Shown in pieces: positions 9,701-16,821 of a stretch of DNA of 64,000 bases (position 1 is its first letter; each line of letters opens with the position of its first letter). The DNA lies in contig JAQGEF010000018.1 in NCBI GenBank assembly GCA_027854065.1, forward strand, positions 1 to 64,000, given 5' to 3'. The notes beneath the pieces were generated by a model. It worked only from the letters and a program-made list of their open reading frames with translations. It did not search any database and was not told the origin of the DNA. The stretch comes from Polluticaenibacter yanchengensis (GTDB lineage: Bacteria; Bacteroidota; Bacteroidia; Chitinophagales; Chitinophagaceae). The translations under genes and the position numbers were made by a program.

Positions 9701-11056
9701 TACACAGACAGCACCCAGTTCTTCGGCAATAACTTCCGGAAAGGCGGCGGGCCGGGTTTTGGCTATATACTGGGCAAAACACCAAATACCGCCTACCTGG
9801 ATAAACTTGCCAGTTCCGGTAAGATTACCAGCGACTCCCTGTTCAACCAGATGTTCGCGCAGGGGTATGACCAGAAACTGACCATCCAGATGCAATTGGA
9901 ACCAATCCGCGATTTAATCATCGATGTCAACTGGGATAAGTCATTCTCTAAAAACTATACCGAGCTATTTAAAGATACCACCGGTTCATCAGGGCATGTG
10001 CACCTAAGTCCTTATGCCAGCGGTTCGTTCAATGTTACCTATATATCATTCCAGACAATGTTCAGCAAGTTCAGTCCCAATGAGACCAGTGCAACATTTA
10101 AACTGTTCGAAAGCTATAGAAAAGAACTCAGCCAGCGCATCGCTTCAAAAAACCCATACTGGCAGAACCAGGGTGGCGTTATCGACCAGGACGGCTTTGC
10201 CAGCGGTTACAACCGTTATTCGCAGGATGTTCTCATTCCGGCATTCATAGCTGCCTATACCAAGAAAGACCCGAATTCTGTAGCATTGATCGGCAATAGT
10301 AATAACAACATCAATCAAAGCCCGTTCAAAGGCATCAAAGCATTGCCAAACTGGAGAGTAACCTACAACGGATTAAGTAAAATACCGGCATTGCAGGAAA
10401 AATTCAGTGCTATTTCATTAACGCATGCCTACCAGGGCCGCATGAGTATGAATTCGTTCACCTCTGCCCTCCTGTTCGAAGATCCTTTCCGCATTGGCTA
10501 TCCTTCGTTCAGGACATCAGATACCGGCAACTTTGTACCGTACTTCCTGATTCCGAATTTAACGATCCAGGAATCATTTGAGCCATTTATTGGTGTGGAT
10601 ATCACCACCACCAACCAACTTTCCGGACGTGTGGAATTCAGCAAACGCCGTACGTTAAGTTTAAGTTTAATCGATTACCAGTTAAGCGAAATGCAAAGTA
10701 CAGAGTTCTTCATCAGCGGAAGCTGGCGCAAGAAAGGATTAAGGCTACCATTCAAGTTGCCTAAATTCCTGAATAAAGACGGAGAAAAAGACCTCCAGAA
10801 TGATATTACATTCAGGCTTGATCTCAGTATCCGGGATGATGCCACCAGCAACTCCATTCTCGACCAGAACAGTTCATTCAGTACTGCCGGGCAAAAAGTG
10901 ATCAAGATAAATCCATCCATTGATTATATTTTAAACAGCCGCATCAACCTGAAACTCTTCTTCGACCAGATGCGGACGTTCCCGTACATCAGTACATCCG
11001 CGCCTACCATCAATACGCGGGCAGGCGTCCAGATAAGGATATCATTAGCACAATAA
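3788..11056 (+). CDS. sprA: SprA, outer-membrane translocon of the type IX secretion system
   Basis: SprA (Sov in Porphyromonas) is the very large beta-barrel through which T9SS cargo crosses the outer membrane; it is also needed for gliding in flavobacteria. With the ATG at 3788 the protein has 2422 residues, close to the known size. A TTG at 3773 would add five residues but spoils the compact signal peptide MQCRRIVVLICVLLAALPN, which ends in IFAQ. Typical SprA segments are present: FNLNRKLVKPNFKLGDELFN and GKISINPTGNVDLTIGYQGQ near the N-terminus, AQISGLVYLDDFEGSR-like text (KQISGLVYLDDFEGSRANID) in the middle, and beta-rich aromatic repeats to the end. No frameshift was seen in 7.3 kb. A strong terminator follows. 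Confidence 0.96.
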   Translation: MQCRRIVVLICVLLAALPNTIFAQQPNNSKTDSLKFPIKDRRSDPFNNYNNNPFDLKDTGYVKRTVDYDPKTGMYYVTEKIGNKYYRNPTALTFDEFMKLRGAEMERENFMKRAQTNFNLNRKLVKPNFKLGDELFNRIFGTGKISINPTGNVDLTIGYQGQNTKNPTLPERARKYGALDFDMNTQFNLNANIGDKLKLPINYNTLANFDFENQIKLDYKGKDDEIIKSIEAGNISFATKSTLIPGVQALFGLKTQLQFGKLFVTGAIANQRSQRQTQNYQGGASVNTFDKKMDDYDENKHFLLGHYFRNNYNKVMSSLPFVQSQVNIMRLEVWVTNRTGQTTNSRNIVALADLGERQPYSNSVPTIPDNSAFGQFPQNNANGLYNIINSNSNYRQPSMVSSLLSGTGLRAVQDFEKTFARKLVEGVDYIFNRQVGFISLNQLLQPDEVLGVAYQYTYNGRVYQVGEFAQDVALDTARGIQNILFVKMLKATSQRPNLPIWDLMMKNVYALDMYSVQREGLKINITYQEPSGGEKRMLPEGTDPGRPLLRILRLDRLNNNNDPQPDGLFDYIDSFTIQPQYGRIIFPVLEPFGSDLDSLAFGGITGLERDSLRQKYLFQALYDTTKTIAQMNYAQNNRFNLRGEAKSSGAQGDDIYLNAINIPQGSVTVTAGGQLLKEGIDYTIDYSMGKLTVINQAIKNSGVPVSVNLENNMGFGIQNRSFMGLRLDYLHSDKLTLGATFERLSERPFFTKTNYGEDPIRNSMMGMDFNYKSDWKRLTKLLDKLPFYSTNAPSSIQAYGEVAALIPGTAKQISGLVYLDDFEGSRANIDMRFPFVSWAHASTPAEAGFANATNINDLSYNYERAKLSWYQIEPVLQDSRNPANPITDRNILSDHRTRRVSSQELFPQRSAQPGLNTLVTFDLSFYPKQRGTYNYDWQNINADGTLRNPRSRWGGLMRAIDQTDFESANIEFMEFWLQDPFQTSPNVPTPATVNGGKLFINFGNVSEDILKDGKRFYENGLPTPSQPTLAIDEGTWGKTPLNPIQITQAFSTDPTDRPYQDVGLDGLNDDEERNLRRADYLDRLATTVGTGSLAYQLALADPSTDNFVNYRSSTFSANTSILERYKNFNLTQGNSPVTNSSTTVEASTMYPDNEDLNRDNTLNESEEYFEYEIDVQPNMVVGSNYITDRRQVNVTYENGQTGTETWYQFRVPINNYTRKVGNIPDFKSIRFMRMYLTDWEDSVNLRFARLDLVRNNWRQFAYELTNDGTYKTIDPTTTLTSINTLAVNIEENDRRTPIPYRIPPGIERVQSLANSGVNILQNEQGLSLQVKNLYNKQARGIFKTFNNDIRMYKKLDMFIHAEQLDNVFIPNDSSLYAVVRIGQDFLSNYYEVKIPLSITQPEGNNISPDSIWKAVNSLNLYLDDLINVKNNRNLSGTSSPTTYYSERIGNRIYGVYGNPNLGEVKGIFIGVENNQLDYTLNVEMWINELRLSQFDERPGYAATGRVDIQLADLGMLSVSASHSTIGFGTIDSRINERAREDKTQIDASLNIDAGKLLPKQAGLSIPVYASISTSVKSPEYDPYDKDIKLKDKLRNSDNPDSIKQVAQDRFVTKTLNISNMRVAPKAGAKPKIYSLSNFDITYNFLQQTLTTPTVTEDLVKRHRAVLGYTYTTQPKYWEPFKDAIKSKNKWWTIIKDFNLNPYPNNIAFRFDANRQFGRYVPRIVNSFDNKVERVDSTYDKYFNFDRFYSFRWELTRNLNIDYTATNKSRVDEPSGELNTKAKRDSMWNNFYKGGRNTNFNQNIIFTYNLPLQKIPVLHWTTVRASYTARYTWSASSLLQQAMNQGNIMENGSDRLVNGEFDFNRLYHKSRWLAALDNQPQKVKLDSATRRMQKLQKQIDKIKKDSIEAAYDKLPPKERALARKKDRLDRRNERKSRNIEISGLPYVAGKMATMLKRVSVTYGENYYSRIPGYTDSTQFFGNNFRKGGGPGFGYILGKTPNTAYLDKLASSGKITSDSLFNQMFAQGYDQKLTIQMQLEPIRDLIIDVNWDKSFSKNYTELFKDTTGSSGHVHLSPYASGSFNVTYISFQTMFSKFSPNETSATFKLFESYRKELSQRIASKNPYWQNQGGVIDQDGFASGYNRYSQDVLIPAFIAAYTKKDPNSVALIGNSNNNINQSPFKGIKALPNWRVTYNGLSKIPALQEKFSAISLTHAYQGRMSMNSFTSALLFEDPFRIGYPSFRTSDTGNFVPYFLIPNLTIQESFEPFIGVDITTTNQLSGRVEFSKRRTLSLSLIDYQLSEMQSTEFFISGSWRKKGLRLPFKLPKFLNKDGEKDLQNDITFRLDLSIRDDATSNSILDQNSSFSTAGQKVIKINPSIDYILNSRINLKLFFDQMRTFPYISTSAPTINTRAGVQIRISLAQ

Positions 11057-11067
11057 AATAGTAACAT

Positions 11068-11098
11068 AAAAAACGGCAGCTGAAAAGTTGCCGTTTTT
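11068..11098 (+). terminator. intrinsic terminator of sprA
   Basis: AAAACGGCA pairs with TGCCGTTTT around a short loop and ends in a T-run, 12 bp after the sprA stop. Confidence 0.85.
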
Positions 11099-11128
11099 GT
11101 TTGAATGTCAAAGCCAACATGCATTCAA

Positions 11129-11400
11129 AGTCTTTCGAGGAAGAAATTGACATCACTATAAAGTAGAAAACGCCGACGAGAAATTCCTTACCAAAGTGTT
11201 ATCCTTTAAAAAACATCCCATTTTAAAGTCATTTCGAGGATAAAATTAAAGCTGCCTTGATATAGAAGGCTCTGACGAGAAATCCTCTTGCCAAAGTTTC
11301 ATCCTTAAAAAATATACCATTTAAAAGTCATTTCGAGGAAGAAATTGAAACTGCTTTGAAATAGAAAAAGCCAACGAGAAAACCACATCAATACTTTGGA
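11129..11400 (+). repeat. tandem repeat, about 98-bp unit, 2.7 copies (family 5)
   Basis: Three degenerate units start at 11129, 11227 and 11326. Each begins AGTC(A)TTTCGAGGA, has AGAAATTGA-like and (A/G)TAGAAAA-like segments, then GCC(G/A)ACGAGAAA, CCAAAGT and AT(A/C)CCATTTTAAA. The beginning resembles the GTCATTTCGA...GAGAAAT intergenic repeat that I recall as widespread in Bacteroidota. Decayed relatives lie at 16396-16552 and 20340-20480. No open frame spans the array. The rest of the gap from 11057 to 11677 holds the sprA terminator, repeat family 1 copy A and the promoter of the next gene. Confidence 0.8.
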
Positions 11401-11431
11401 GCTATCATCAGAAAATCTTTATGCAACAGTT

Positions 11432-11585
11432 GTCCGGCGTGCTTAGGGGTTCGCTAAAGCTCCGTACATTTTTTGCAGGCGACCTTAGATTCACTATTCC
11501 CCCATATCCCTGCAAAAAAATGTACCGGCTCGAAGACTCGCCGCCCACGCATACCGCAGCCCATCTGGCATTCGTAATACTATTT
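11432..11585 (+). repeat. dispersed repeat family 1, copy A
   Basis: The element begins GTCCGGCGTGCTTAGGGG and its core ends CGCATACCGCAGCC at 11561; a looser tail CATTCGTAATACTATTTA is also shared with other copies. The centre forms a strong hairpin: GTACATTTTTTGCAGG against CCTGCAAAAAAATGTAC with a 29-nt loop. The two outer arms are also imperfectly complementary, so the whole element can fold on itself. The 130-bp core differs from copy B (13861-13990) at one base only. Other copies are at 20183, 49681 (minus), 28305 (minus) and 18604 (minus). Confidence 0.85.
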
Positions 11586-11622
11586 AATTTTATAATTAAT
11601 ATGCATAATTTATAGTTATGCA

Positions 11623-11630
11623 TATATTTG
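11623..11630 (+). promoter_or_regulatory. putative -7 box (TATATTTG) for the S41 peptidase gene
   Basis: TATATTTG fits the Bacteroidota sigma-factor -7 consensus TAnnTTTG. It lies 47 bp before the ATG at 11678, leaving a leader of roughly 40 nt. Confidence 0.5.
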
Positions 11631-11677
11631 GAATTTATATGCCATTTTAGTGAACCACTCTGCGACACAGCTAAAGA

Positions 11678-13015
11678 ATGACCAGAATATTTTTTATTTT
11701 TTTTATCCTGATCCATCAATCCTTATTTGGGCAAAAATTGTCCAAAAAATCTCTCGTTAATGACTTAACTTATTTGAACGAAGCAGTTATTAACGGACAC
11801 CCGCAAAACTATAATCCTGACAAACAAGTAAATATCCAAGCAGTTATTGACAAAGTAAATAAAATAAAAACAGATAGTATTTCTACTTGGGAATATACGC
11901 TTTGGATTGAAAAAGGACTTTATCATATTGGCTGTATCCACACTTCTATTCAAAAAAATCCCTTACCATTTAACCAACAAAAGCTTTATTTCATTCCATT
12001 AACGGCATCAATCCAGAATGATAAACTTTTAATAACCTCTTGCACTGATAGTTCAAAAGTTGGACAAATAATTGAAAAAATTAACGGGAGCAATGTCTCT
12101 GAAATCATTGACGCATACAAAGAATACAAAGCAAGCGATGGAATAACTAATGCTTTCTCGCGGGAATACTTTCATTTTGCATCTTCTAAACTAATATCCG
12201 TTTTTTTAGGCAACACAAACCAATACAAAGTACAAACAGCTAACGGTATATTTGATTTAAAAGGCACAACTCTTATTTACCAAAGAAAATTAGAAAATGA
12301 AAAAATAAGTAACATTATTGCAAATGAGAAAAACAGCCTTTATCTACTTGATAATTTTGCTGTATTAAAAGTATCTTCTTTTGAAAAAAGTGATAAACAT
12401 TTTTTCAAAACTGTTTTTTCAAAACTCAATGAAATAAAGTATGAAAATCTTATTTTAGACTTACGACAAAACACAGGGGGAAATAGAAAATCTGCTATTG
12501 AGCTAACTAAGTATTTAGCAGATGCTCCATTTAGCTATTCAATTCTTCAACCGAAACTAGCCACAAAAAAATATTTGAATGCTAAAGGAAAACGTTACCT
12601 TTTTTTATCAAAATTGAAGTATAATTTAGGCAATATTTTTAAAAGCCGTAAAACAGAATTGGGTAGAGAGTTTGAATATCAGTACAAACCAAAATCTGAA
12701 AATAATTTCAATGGTAAAATCTTTGTTTTAACCGATGGTTTTACTGCTTCTTCTTCAACATTAGTAACATCTTGGTTAAAACAATTTACTAACGCTACTT
12801 TTATAGGCAATCGAGCTAGTGGTGGATACAATGGCAACAATGGTGGCTCATTTCCTTGGATAACACTACCCGCATCAAAAATAGAAATTAAATTTCCAGC
12901 CTATCGTTTAATTTTTGATAAAAAGTCAAACCAAAATTCGGGTATCATTCCCGATATTCTTATTGATACCAATAGTAATATGGAGGAAATAATAAAACAA
13001 ATAAATAAAAAATAA
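11678..13015 (+). CDS. exported S41 family (C-terminal processing) peptidase
   Basis: The 445-residue protein has an N-terminal signal (MTRIFFIFFILIHQSLFG) and would act in the periplasm or on the surface as a serine peptidase. The S41 core lies in the C-terminal half: LILDLRQNTGGNRKSAIEL near residue 260, and FVLTDGFTASSSTLVTSWLK near residue 350, where Ser358 is the likely nucleophile. IGNRASGGYNGNNGG follows, then a closing IIPDILID segment. No PDZ domain is evident; the N-terminal 200 residues are of the helical/beta type seen in small Bacteroidota S41 proteins. The gene is AT-rich compared with sprA, is coupled to the next gene with 4 bp between them, and sits between two near-identical family 1 repeats. 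Confidence 0.85.
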   Translation: MTRIFFIFFILIHQSLFGQKLSKKSLVNDLTYLNEAVINGHPQNYNPDKQVNIQAVIDKVNKIKTDSISTWEYTLWIEKGLYHIGCIHTSIQKNPLPFNQQKLYFIPLTASIQNDKLLITSCTDSSKVGQIIEKINGSNVSEIIDAYKEYKASDGITNAFSREYFHFASSKLISVFLGNTNQYKVQTANGIFDLKGTTLIYQRKLENEKISNIIANEKNSLYLLDNFAVLKVSSFEKSDKHFFKTVFSKLNEIKYENLILDLRQNTGGNRKSAIELTKYLADAPFSYSILQPKLATKKYLNAKGKRYLFLSKLKYNLGNIFKSRKTELGREFEYQYKPKSENNFNGKIFVLTDGFTASSSTLVTSWLKQFTNATFIGNRASGGYNGNNGGSFPWITLPASKIEIKFPAYRLIFDKKSNQNSGIIPDILIDTNSNMEEIIKQINKK

Positions 13016-13019
13016 AAAT

Positions 13020-13664
13020 ATGGAAATATTTAAAATATTTTTAGTCATTCATATTATAGGTGGTTCATTAAGTTTGTTACTTGGCACATATATATTGTTG
13101 ACCAAAAAGGGCAATGTAATTCACAAGAAAATAGGTAAAGTATATTTTTATTCAATGCTTATCAACTCAATTTTAGCAATACCCATGTCGCTTATGCACA
13201 CAAATTATTTTTTGTTTTTAATTAGCATATTTACCATATATATGTTACTCACAGGTGTAAGATATTTGAATAAAAAGAAAGTGGCAAATGTTCAGATAAC
13301 GGATTGGATTTTGACTATAGTAATGTTCTTGTTCGCTATTGCTTTTATAGGATTTGGCATTTTTAATATTATAAAAGGTAATTATTTTGGAAGCGTTTTT
13401 ATAGTGTTTGGAAGCATAGGATTGCTATTCTCTTATCAAGACAAACTCAACTTTAAAGGAAAATCAACAATTAAAAACTATTTTCTCACTACCCATATTC
13501 AGCGAATGGCAGGAAGCTATATAGCTTCCACAACAGCTTTTTTAGTTGTAAACAATACATTTTTACCAAGTATTTTAGCTTGGCTTTTACCAACAATATT
13601 AATGGTACCCCTTATTGTAACCTGGACAAGGAAATATAAAGTTCAAAATAAAAAGGTCACATAA
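13020..13664 (+). CDS. DUF2306-like multi-pass membrane protein
   Basis: The 214-residue protein is almost wholly hydrophobic, with six or seven predicted membrane helices. Its opening, HIIGGSLSLLLGTYILLTKK followed by HKKIGKVYFYSML, matches the pattern of DUF2306 proteins (a His-containing first helix, then a His-Lys/Arg-x-x-Gly-Lys loop). The function of this family is unknown. The gene starts 4 bp after the S41 peptidase stop and is surely cotranscribed with it. Both share AT-rich composition and the same bracket of direct repeats, so they probably arrived or move together. Confidence 0.6.
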   Translation: MEIFKIFLVIHIIGGSLSLLLGTYILLTKKGNVIHKKIGKVYFYSMLINSILAIPMSLMHTNYFLFLISIFTIYMLLTGVRYLNKKKVANVQITDWILTIVMFLFAIAFIGFGIFNIIKGNYFGSVFIVFGSIGLLFSYQDKLNFKGKSTIKNYFLTTHIQRMAGSYIASTTAFLVVNNTFLPSILAWLLPTILMVPLIVTWTRKYKVQNKKVT

Positions 13665-13800
13665 CAAAGTATTGCCAAAAGCGGGGCTGAATGGATTCGA
13701 TTGAGCAGTTGTGTAAGGTTCAGCATTAGTATTTCGATTGAACATCAGTGCTAAAAAAAACTCCAACTTTGTCAATACCAAAACCGTCAGTAACAATCAA
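13665..13800 (+). other. structured 3' tail, possibly recombination-site-like
   Basis: Directly after the DUF2306 stop lies about 130 bp with a non-coding look. It begins ATAACAAAGTATTGCCAAAA, continues GCGGGGCTGAATGGATT and TTTCGATTGAACATCAGTGC, and ends CTTTGTCAATACCAAAACCG. The ends hold short inverted parts (GTATTG and CAATAC). I recall similar tails (AGCGGGGCT..., CGATTGAACATTAGTGCTAA) after AT-rich accessory genes in other Bacteroidota, where they look like cassette attachment sites. That comparison is from memory and not verified. The region ends at family 1 copy B. Confidence 0.4.
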
Positions 13801-13860
13801 TCCATCAATCTGCTTCAATCCTTCCCGAGGCCGTCATCATTCGTTCATTTTTCAACTTTA

Positions 13861-14013
13861 GTCCGGCGTGCTTAGGGGTTCGCTAAAGCTCCGTACATTT
13901 TTTGCAGGCGACTTTAGATTCACTATTCCCCCATATCCCTGCAAAAAAATGTACCGGCTCGAAGACTCGCCGCCCACGCATACCGCAGCCTCTCAACATT
14001 TTCAATACTATTT
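13861..14013 (+). repeat. dispersed repeat family 1, copy B
   Basis: The 130-bp core (13861-13990) is identical to copy A (11432-11561) except for one C/T change in the loop, and has the same orientation. The shared tail TTTTCAATACTATTTA extends to 14013. The surrounding sequence of the two copies is unrelated. The rest of the gap up to 14201 is AT-rich; a TTAATTTTTGTAAT stretch near 14058 might be a promoter box for the next gene. Confidence 0.85.
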
Positions 14014-14201
14014 ATACGGTTAAAACAAGTTTATTCAAATAAATATTTTTTTTATATTAATTTTTGTAATATTTCATTATAATCTGGTTATTGGCATTTA
14101 CCTAATAAGCTAAAAATAACACCATCACCTATCAGTATTTATTAATCAGATGTAAGCATATCAGCATTCTAAGAAATTATCTAACCACTAAACTAAATTT
14201 T

Positions 14202-14795
14202 ATGATTGAACTTGGTAATCAAATACTCAAAGAAATTTCACTATATACCATAAAAGTGAACAACTCTTTTCTACCGGAAAGTACCAAAACGCTGGGACGT
14301 ACGCTATTGTTATTTTCAGTTTTTTTAATATTAATTTTTACGAACATCCTTAAAGTAACTGAAGGAGATTTTATGGGTATTAAAATTGACTTAGGAAATA
14401 TTGCCAATAATAAAATTTTATTCTATGCGGTATTCTCAGTTTTATTCTTCTTTTCTTTTCAGTATTTATTTGATTATACTATTGAAATTCAAAAGTGGAA
14501 ACTTGAGAATTCTATTGAGAAATTAAAGATCAAAGAACTTGTAAATAAAATAGAATTACTAAACCAGGAAAATCAGGACAACTTAAAGGTGGCCTTAAAA
14601 AACAACTCAGAAGAGTTTGATGCTTTTTTGGAAAAAAGAAATCAAATAAAAAAAATTGATGACGCTCTTTCAACGTACTTCGATCATTGTTGGAAAAAAA
14701 TTTTAAGGACATTTGTAATAAAAAAGATCTTTGATCTGATGCCCATTTTTGCCATGGGATTTGCTGTTTTTTTTGCTGTAAAGTTTCTCTTTTAA
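14202..14795 (+). CDS. membrane protein with internal coiled coil, unknown
   Basis: The 197-residue protein has membrane helices at about residues 33-50, 68-88 and 178-197. A long charged helix lies between the second and third (IEKLKIKELVNKIELLNQEN), probably a coiled coil in the cytoplasm. It has no signal peptide, and no family is recognised. It lies alone, 190 bp after repeat copy B and about 100 bp before the DUF2798 gene. The composition is AT-rich, which fits accessory DNA, although the DUF2798/Crp pair downstream looks like ordinary chromosome. Confidence 0.6.
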   Translation: MIELGNQILKEISLYTIKVNNSFLPESTKTLGRTLLLFSVFLILIFTNILKVTEGDFMGIKIDLGNIANNKILFYAVFSVLFFFSFQYLFDYTIEIQKWKLENSIEKLKIKELVNKIELLNQENQDNLKVALKNNSEEFDAFLEKRNQIKKIDDALSTYFDHCWKKILRTFVIKKIFDLMPIFAMGFAVFFAVKFLF

Positions 14796-14901
14796 ACCAG
14801 GCTTTTAATCACCCCTGTTTTCATTTTTTGACTTATGTCAAACTTTAAAATAAATGACCATTGCAAATTTGCACCATCATTAATTTTAAAACATTTCAAA
14901 A

Positions 14902-15126
14902 ATGAAAAAGAAACACTTTAAGTACATCAATACTTTGTTTGTCGTAATTCCTATGACATTAATTATGGCCTTTGTAGGACTGATGCGTAATTATGGCTTT
15001 GGCGAAGATTGGTTCTTCAAGTTCCTGAAAGCATGGAGCGTTATGTTACCAGTAGCTTATGCGGCCGCATTCCTCATTATTCCAAACGCAAGGAAACTAG
15101 CTGAAAAATTAGCCATAAAAGAGTAA
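14902..15126 (+). CDS. DUF2798 small membrane protein
   Basis: This 74-residue protein has two membrane helices (FVVIPMTLIMAFVGLMRNYG and WSVMLPVAYAAAFLIIPNAR) with a short aromatic linker and a Lys-rich end, which is the layout of DUF2798. The function of the family is unknown. The gene lies 22 bp before the Crp-type regulator on the same strand, so the two are probably one transcript. An ATTTGCACC stretch about 35 bp upstream may be part of its promoter. Confidence 0.75.
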   Translation: MKKKHFKYINTLFVVIPMTLIMAFVGLMRNYGFGEDWFFKFLKAWSVMLPVAYAAAFLIIPNARKLAEKLAIKE

Positions 15127-15148
15127 TTTAGCTACCTAACATTCAGGG

Positions 15149-15724
15149 ATGTACGAACAACTTGCCAATTACATCAGTCACAAAATCAAAGTGAATGAAG
15201 ATGAATTAAATACCATTCTTTCATACTTCAGACCATTAACATTAAAGAAAAACGAGCTGTTACTCACTCACGGCCAAACCAGCCAACGAACATTCTTCGT
15301 TGGCAAAGGTTGTTTAAGGATATTCTTCATTAATGAAGAAGGACAGGACGCCACACGTTACTTTGCATTTGAAAACCATTTTGCAACAGCGCTTATGAGC
15401 TTCATCACCGGCGAGCCTTCAGAAGAATTAATACAAGCAGCTGAACCCACCGAACTATTGTACATTACACATAACGATTTTTATCTTTTACTCGATAGAA
15501 TACCACAATGGGAAAAATTTTATCGCCATTATCTTGAAAAAGCATACGTAAACAATACGAAGAGATTAATGTCCTTTCTCACACAAGATGCCACCGAGAA
15601 ATACCGCCAGTTATTGAATGAGCACCCCATTATTGTAAAGCGTCTACCCAATAAAATGGTTGCTTCCTATCTCAATATTTCCCAGGAAACCTTAAGCCGT
15701 TTAAAATCCAGGATCAGGTTTTAG
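15149..15724 (+). CDS. Crp/Fnr family transcriptional regulator
   Basis: This 191-residue cytoplasmic protein has a cyclic-nucleotide-binding-type beta-roll at residues 20-110 (LLTHGQTSQRTFFVGKGCLR, then EEGQDATRYFAFENHFAT). A long dimer helix and a C-terminal winged helix-turn-helix follow, with recognition region VASYLNISQETLSRLKSRI. No cAMP-specific ligand set or Fnr-type Cys cluster is evident, so the signal is unknown. Regulators of this short Bacteroidota type often sit beside the gene they control; here that would be the DUF2798 gene 22 bp upstream. Confidence 0.88.
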   Translation: MYEQLANYISHKIKVNEDELNTILSYFRPLTLKKNELLLTHGQTSQRTFFVGKGCLRIFFINEEGQDATRYFAFENHFATALMSFITGEPSEELIQAAEPTELLYITHNDFYLLLDRIPQWEKFYRHYLEKAYVNNTKRLMSFLTQDATEKYRQLLNEHPIIVKRLPNKMVASYLNISQETLSRLKSRIRF

Positions 15725-15831
15725 AATACATTTTTATCATACAGCAATACAGTTAAAGAAAAGAACATTCAAAAAAATAAATGACAAAGCCGGTCCGTAA
15801 CTGTTGCCATACTAAAATCAACCTTAAAATA

Positions 15832-15839
15832 TATATTTG
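15832..15839 (+). promoter_or_regulatory. putative -7 box (TATATTTG) for the cupin gene
   Basis: TATATTTG followed by CACC matches the Bacteroidota -7 consensus, 90 bp before the chosen ATG of the cupin gene at 15930. Confidence 0.5.
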
Positions 15840-15929
15840 CACCAGGATACATGCTCAATTCCATCATAAAATAGAGCTGAAAATAATTCACTTATATAAT
15901 TAAGAGTGCTTAAACACAAACAACCCGAC

Positions 15930-16289
15930 ATGGAAAAAGTAATCATTGCCGAGAAACTACAATTATTTTCAGAATACTGGAGCCCGAAAATTGTGGGTGA
16001 ACTCAATGGCCAGCACGTTAAACTCGCCAAGTTCCAGGGAGAATTTGTCTGGCATAAACACGACAACGAAGACGAAATGTTTTTAGTAGTAGAAGGAGTT
16101 CTCAAAATGGAGCTACGTGATAAAACCATTGAGATCAATAAAAATGAATTTCTCATTGTTCCAAAAGGAACCGAGCACAGACCCGTAGCAGAAAAAGAAG
16201 TTTCTGTAATGCTTTTTGAACCATCCACTACCCTGAACACAGGTGATATGGAAAATGAACTGACAAAACATCATTTAGAAAAGATATAG
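15930..16289 (+). CDS. small cupin domain protein
   Basis: A single cupin barrel of 119 residues. Metal-binding motif 1 is HKHDNEDEMFLVVEG and motif 2 is PKGTEHRPVAE, which gives His, His, Glu and His ligands. Proteins of this size and pattern are cytoplasmic and often called cupin domain or mannose-6-phosphate-isomerase-like; the substrate cannot be read. I chose the ATG at 15930; the GTG at 15906 adds eight residues that do not belong to the cupin fold. The gene is monocistronic, with its own promoter box. Confidence 0.85.
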   Translation: MEKVIIAEKLQLFSEYWSPKIVGELNGQHVKLAKFQGEFVWHKHDNEDEMFLVVEGVLKMELRDKTIEINKNEFLIVPKGTEHRPVAEKEVSVMLFEPSTTLNTGDMENELTKHHLEKI

Positions 16290-16821
16290 CTTCGCAGCAA
16301 TAATCTGTTTCAGCAAATGCCTGTATGAGGTATATTCAAATATTCAATGTAAACTCATTCTTAGAATACAATAAAGGCAATTGGAATGATTAAAATTCAT
16401 TTCTAAGATGAAAATTTATGTTAGAAAAATAGAAAACGCTAAGACAAACGCTCAATTATTCTAATAAACATCTGGTTTTGAAATCATTTCCTGGTGGAAA
16501 ATTGAAGCTAATTTCCAGATAAAAAATACCTGTAAGAATTTCCCTCACTATTACTACAATCCTGCTATTGCATCAATAAGTTACGCCGTCATCAGAAGAA
16601 ACCCATGCATATTTTATTAAATATATTTGAGTGCTCTAAAAAAGCTTCACCCACTTTTGCTTTTCTATAAAAAATAATGATTGGTTAAGGCCTGAAAATG
16701 GTTTACAATTTTAACATTAACTGTAGCCCCTCTTAAACAGGCGGTTATCCCAGGTGGGCTTAAAGTATAGTACAAATGGCATAGTTTTTTGATTATAATT
16801 AAGTTGATTAAAAAAGAGATT
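16290..16821. other. intergenic region with decayed family 5 repeats
   Basis: No gene is seen in these 530 bases. Two degenerate copies of the repeat at 11129-11400 lie at about 16396-16460 (TTCATTTCTAAGATG, ATAGAAAACGCTAAGAC) and 16482-16552 (AATCATTTCCTGGTGG, AATTGAAGCTAATTTCC). The remainder is AT-rich. The last 150 bases presumably hold the promoter of the DUF4397 gene, but no clear TAnnTTTG box was picked out. Confidence 0.45.

Noticed and set aside
11129..11400. CRISPR array
   Set aside because: Units are about 98 bp and degenerate throughout, without short identical repeats and unique spacers, and no cas gene is near.
11421..11615. A 64-codon frame over family 1 copy A
   Set aside because: It lies wholly in the repeat and is not preserved in copy B or the other copies.
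14202..14795. Phage holin or toxin role for the coiled-coil membrane protein
   Set aside because: No phage genes are near and the pattern of helices does not fit holins; left as unknown.
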